This document shows positions 63,335 through 64,000 of a stretch of 64,000 bases of DNA, piece after piece. Made by a program: the position numbers and the translations under genes. Source of the DNA: DATAFF01 sp963744915 (lineage in GTDB: Bacteria; Pseudomonadota; Alphaproteobacteria; Rhizobiales; Aestuariivirgaceae); assembly GCA_963744915.1 (NCBI GenBank), contig CAVUUY010000009.1, forward strand, positions 1 to 64,000, written 5' to 3'. The first letter of the stretch is position 1, and the number at the start of each line of letters is the position of its first letter. The notes beneath the pieces were generated by a model. The model was given only the letters and a program-made list of their open reading frames with translations, had not been told where the DNA came from and did not search any database.

Positions 63335-64000
63335 TCACTGTTCGGGACTGGGTAGCGCCAGCACCTTGCCCTTGTAGGGAGCGCCGCTCTTGTCGTCGAC
63401 AGCCATGACGAACATGGTCTTGCCGTCAGGCGTGAAGGTGAGGTTGGGCGTGGCGGCGCCGGGCAGGTGGATCTTGCGGATGATCTTGCCGTCGGCGTCC
63501 AGCACCAGGATGTTCGGCGCGCTGTAGAGCCCGACATAGAGCATGCCGTCGGGACCGAGCTTGATGCCGTCGGGATAGACGTCGGGCGGCTCGCCCAGCG
63601 TGCTCAGCTTGGCGAAGACCCGGCGGTTGGCGAGCGCCATGTCCTTGTCGATGTCGAACATGATGACACGGCCGGCCTCCGACTCGTTCACATAGAGCGC
63701 TTTGCCGTCAGGCGAAAGTTGGACGCCATTGGCGTAATGGAGGTCATCGGCGGCGACTTTCAGCGTCCCGTCGGGCGACAGATGATAGACCTTGCCGACG
63801 ATCGGCTTCGGCTCCCAGGGGCCCGAGGCGGTGAGGAAGGCGCCGCCCTTGCCGTCCGCCGTGAGGTCGTTCGGCCCGAGCAGCTTGGCGCCGGTCGAAT
63901 CCTGGTCCCAGGTCTTCTCGGCCTTGCCGTCGGCCGACAGCTTCACATAGGTGCCGTTGTCGTAGCAGGTGACGAGAAAGCCATTCTGCCACGGCATCAC
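63335..64000 (-). CDS. SMP-30/gluconolactonase-like protein, partial
   Basis: The visible 221 residues are part of a beta-propeller of the SMP-30/gluconolactonase/LRE family: GPNDLTADGKGGAFLTASG, YANGVQLSPDGKALYVNES and PDVYPDGIKLGPDGMLYVGL are the repeated blade motifs with Asn/Asp metal ligands. The gene runs off the window end; its N-terminus, including any signal peptide and the first Glu metal ligand, is not visible. Lactone or organophosphate hydrolysis are family activities; the substrate is unknown. Confidence 0.85.
   Translation of the reverse strand: MMPWQNGFLVTCYDNGTYVKLSADGKAEKTWDQDSTGAKLLGPNDLTADGKGGAFLTASGPWEPKPIVGKVYHLSPDGTLKVAADDLHYANGVQLSPDGKALYVNESEAGRVIMFDIDKDMALANRRVFAKLSTLGEPPDVYPDGIKLGPDGMLYVGLYSAPNILVLDADGKIIRKIHLPGAATPNLTFTPDGKTMFVMAVDDKSGAPYKGKVLALPSPEQ

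Overview
The window is GC-rich, gene-dense chromosomal DNA of an alphaproteobacterium, most likely a member of the Hyphomicrobiales (Rhizobiales). This rests on gene content and order: the rpsF-rpsR-DUF2232-rplI-dnaB-alr-mlaEF-radA-cvpA-purF-SDR series, the fabD-fabG-acpP-fabF-mltG-yicC-gmk series, paired NnrU genes, and a very large membrane-anchored coiled-coil protein resembling the polar-growth factor GPR/RgsE. The genus cannot be named from sequence alone. No rRNA, tRNA, CRISPR array, insertion sequence or prophage was seen.

Layout. 1-2.8 kb: a frameshifted Tat-exported ABC solute-binding protein gene, a DUF899 gene with a damaged 5' end, and a small secreted protein. 2.9-7.8 kb: a translationally coupled HerA-like ATPase and soluble histidine kinase on the minus strand, divergent from ppx/gppA and rlmE. 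7.8-12.7 kb: guaB, an RsmB-type rRNA methyltransferase, a small exported protein and guaA, so both GMP-specific steps lie close together. 12.8-14.6 kb: an ankyrin-repeat protein with an unusual internal duplication. 14.8-19.7 kb: two NnrU membrane proteins, panB, a multicopper-oxidase-like protein that has lost its type-1 copper motif, a PAP2 phosphatase and a GFA-family protein. 19.9-23.4 kb: YfgM-like TPR protein, bamB, der and a 42-residue membrane peptide. 23.5-27.9 kb (minus): radA, cvpA, purF, SDR. 28.0-30.0 kb: OsmC peroxidase, a leader-like micro-ORF with a perfect 14-nt anti-Shine-Dalgarno match, a terminator hairpin, and a TraB/ChaN-like protein. 30.0-32.7 kb (minus): alr, mlaE, mlaF. 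32.9-35.8 kb: YihY plus a four-gene set of small stress-type membrane proteins ending in a perfect 15-bp terminator. 36.2-40.1 kb: the 1305-residue GPR-like protein. 40.2-45.7 kb (minus): rpsF, rpsR, DUF2232, rplI, cfa, dnaB. 46.0-52.5 kb: type II fatty acid synthesis genes followed by mltG, yicC and gmk. 52.5-57.7 kb (minus): lptD, surA, pdxA, rsmA. 57.9-64 kb: pepA, holC, a DMGDH/sarcosine-dehydrogenase-like flavoprotein, a DMT exporter and an SMP-30 gene cut by the window end.

The genes are mostly housekeeping: envelope biogenesis (BamB, LptD, SurA, Mla, MltG, Cfa, Alr, fatty acid synthesis), purine nucleotide synthesis (PurF, GuaB, GuaA, Gmk), rRNA modification and ribosome assembly (RlmE, RsmB-type, RsmA, Der, S6, S18, L9) and DNA maintenance (RadA, DnaB, HolC). 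The points most worth a second look are the 28.5-kb leader region, the ankyrin duplication in which all seven differences change the protein, the copper-site loss in the multicopper oxidase, the GPR-like repeat protein, the HerA/kinase pair, and several frameshifts (solute-binding protein, DUF899, lptD) whose pattern also fits sequencing or assembly error.
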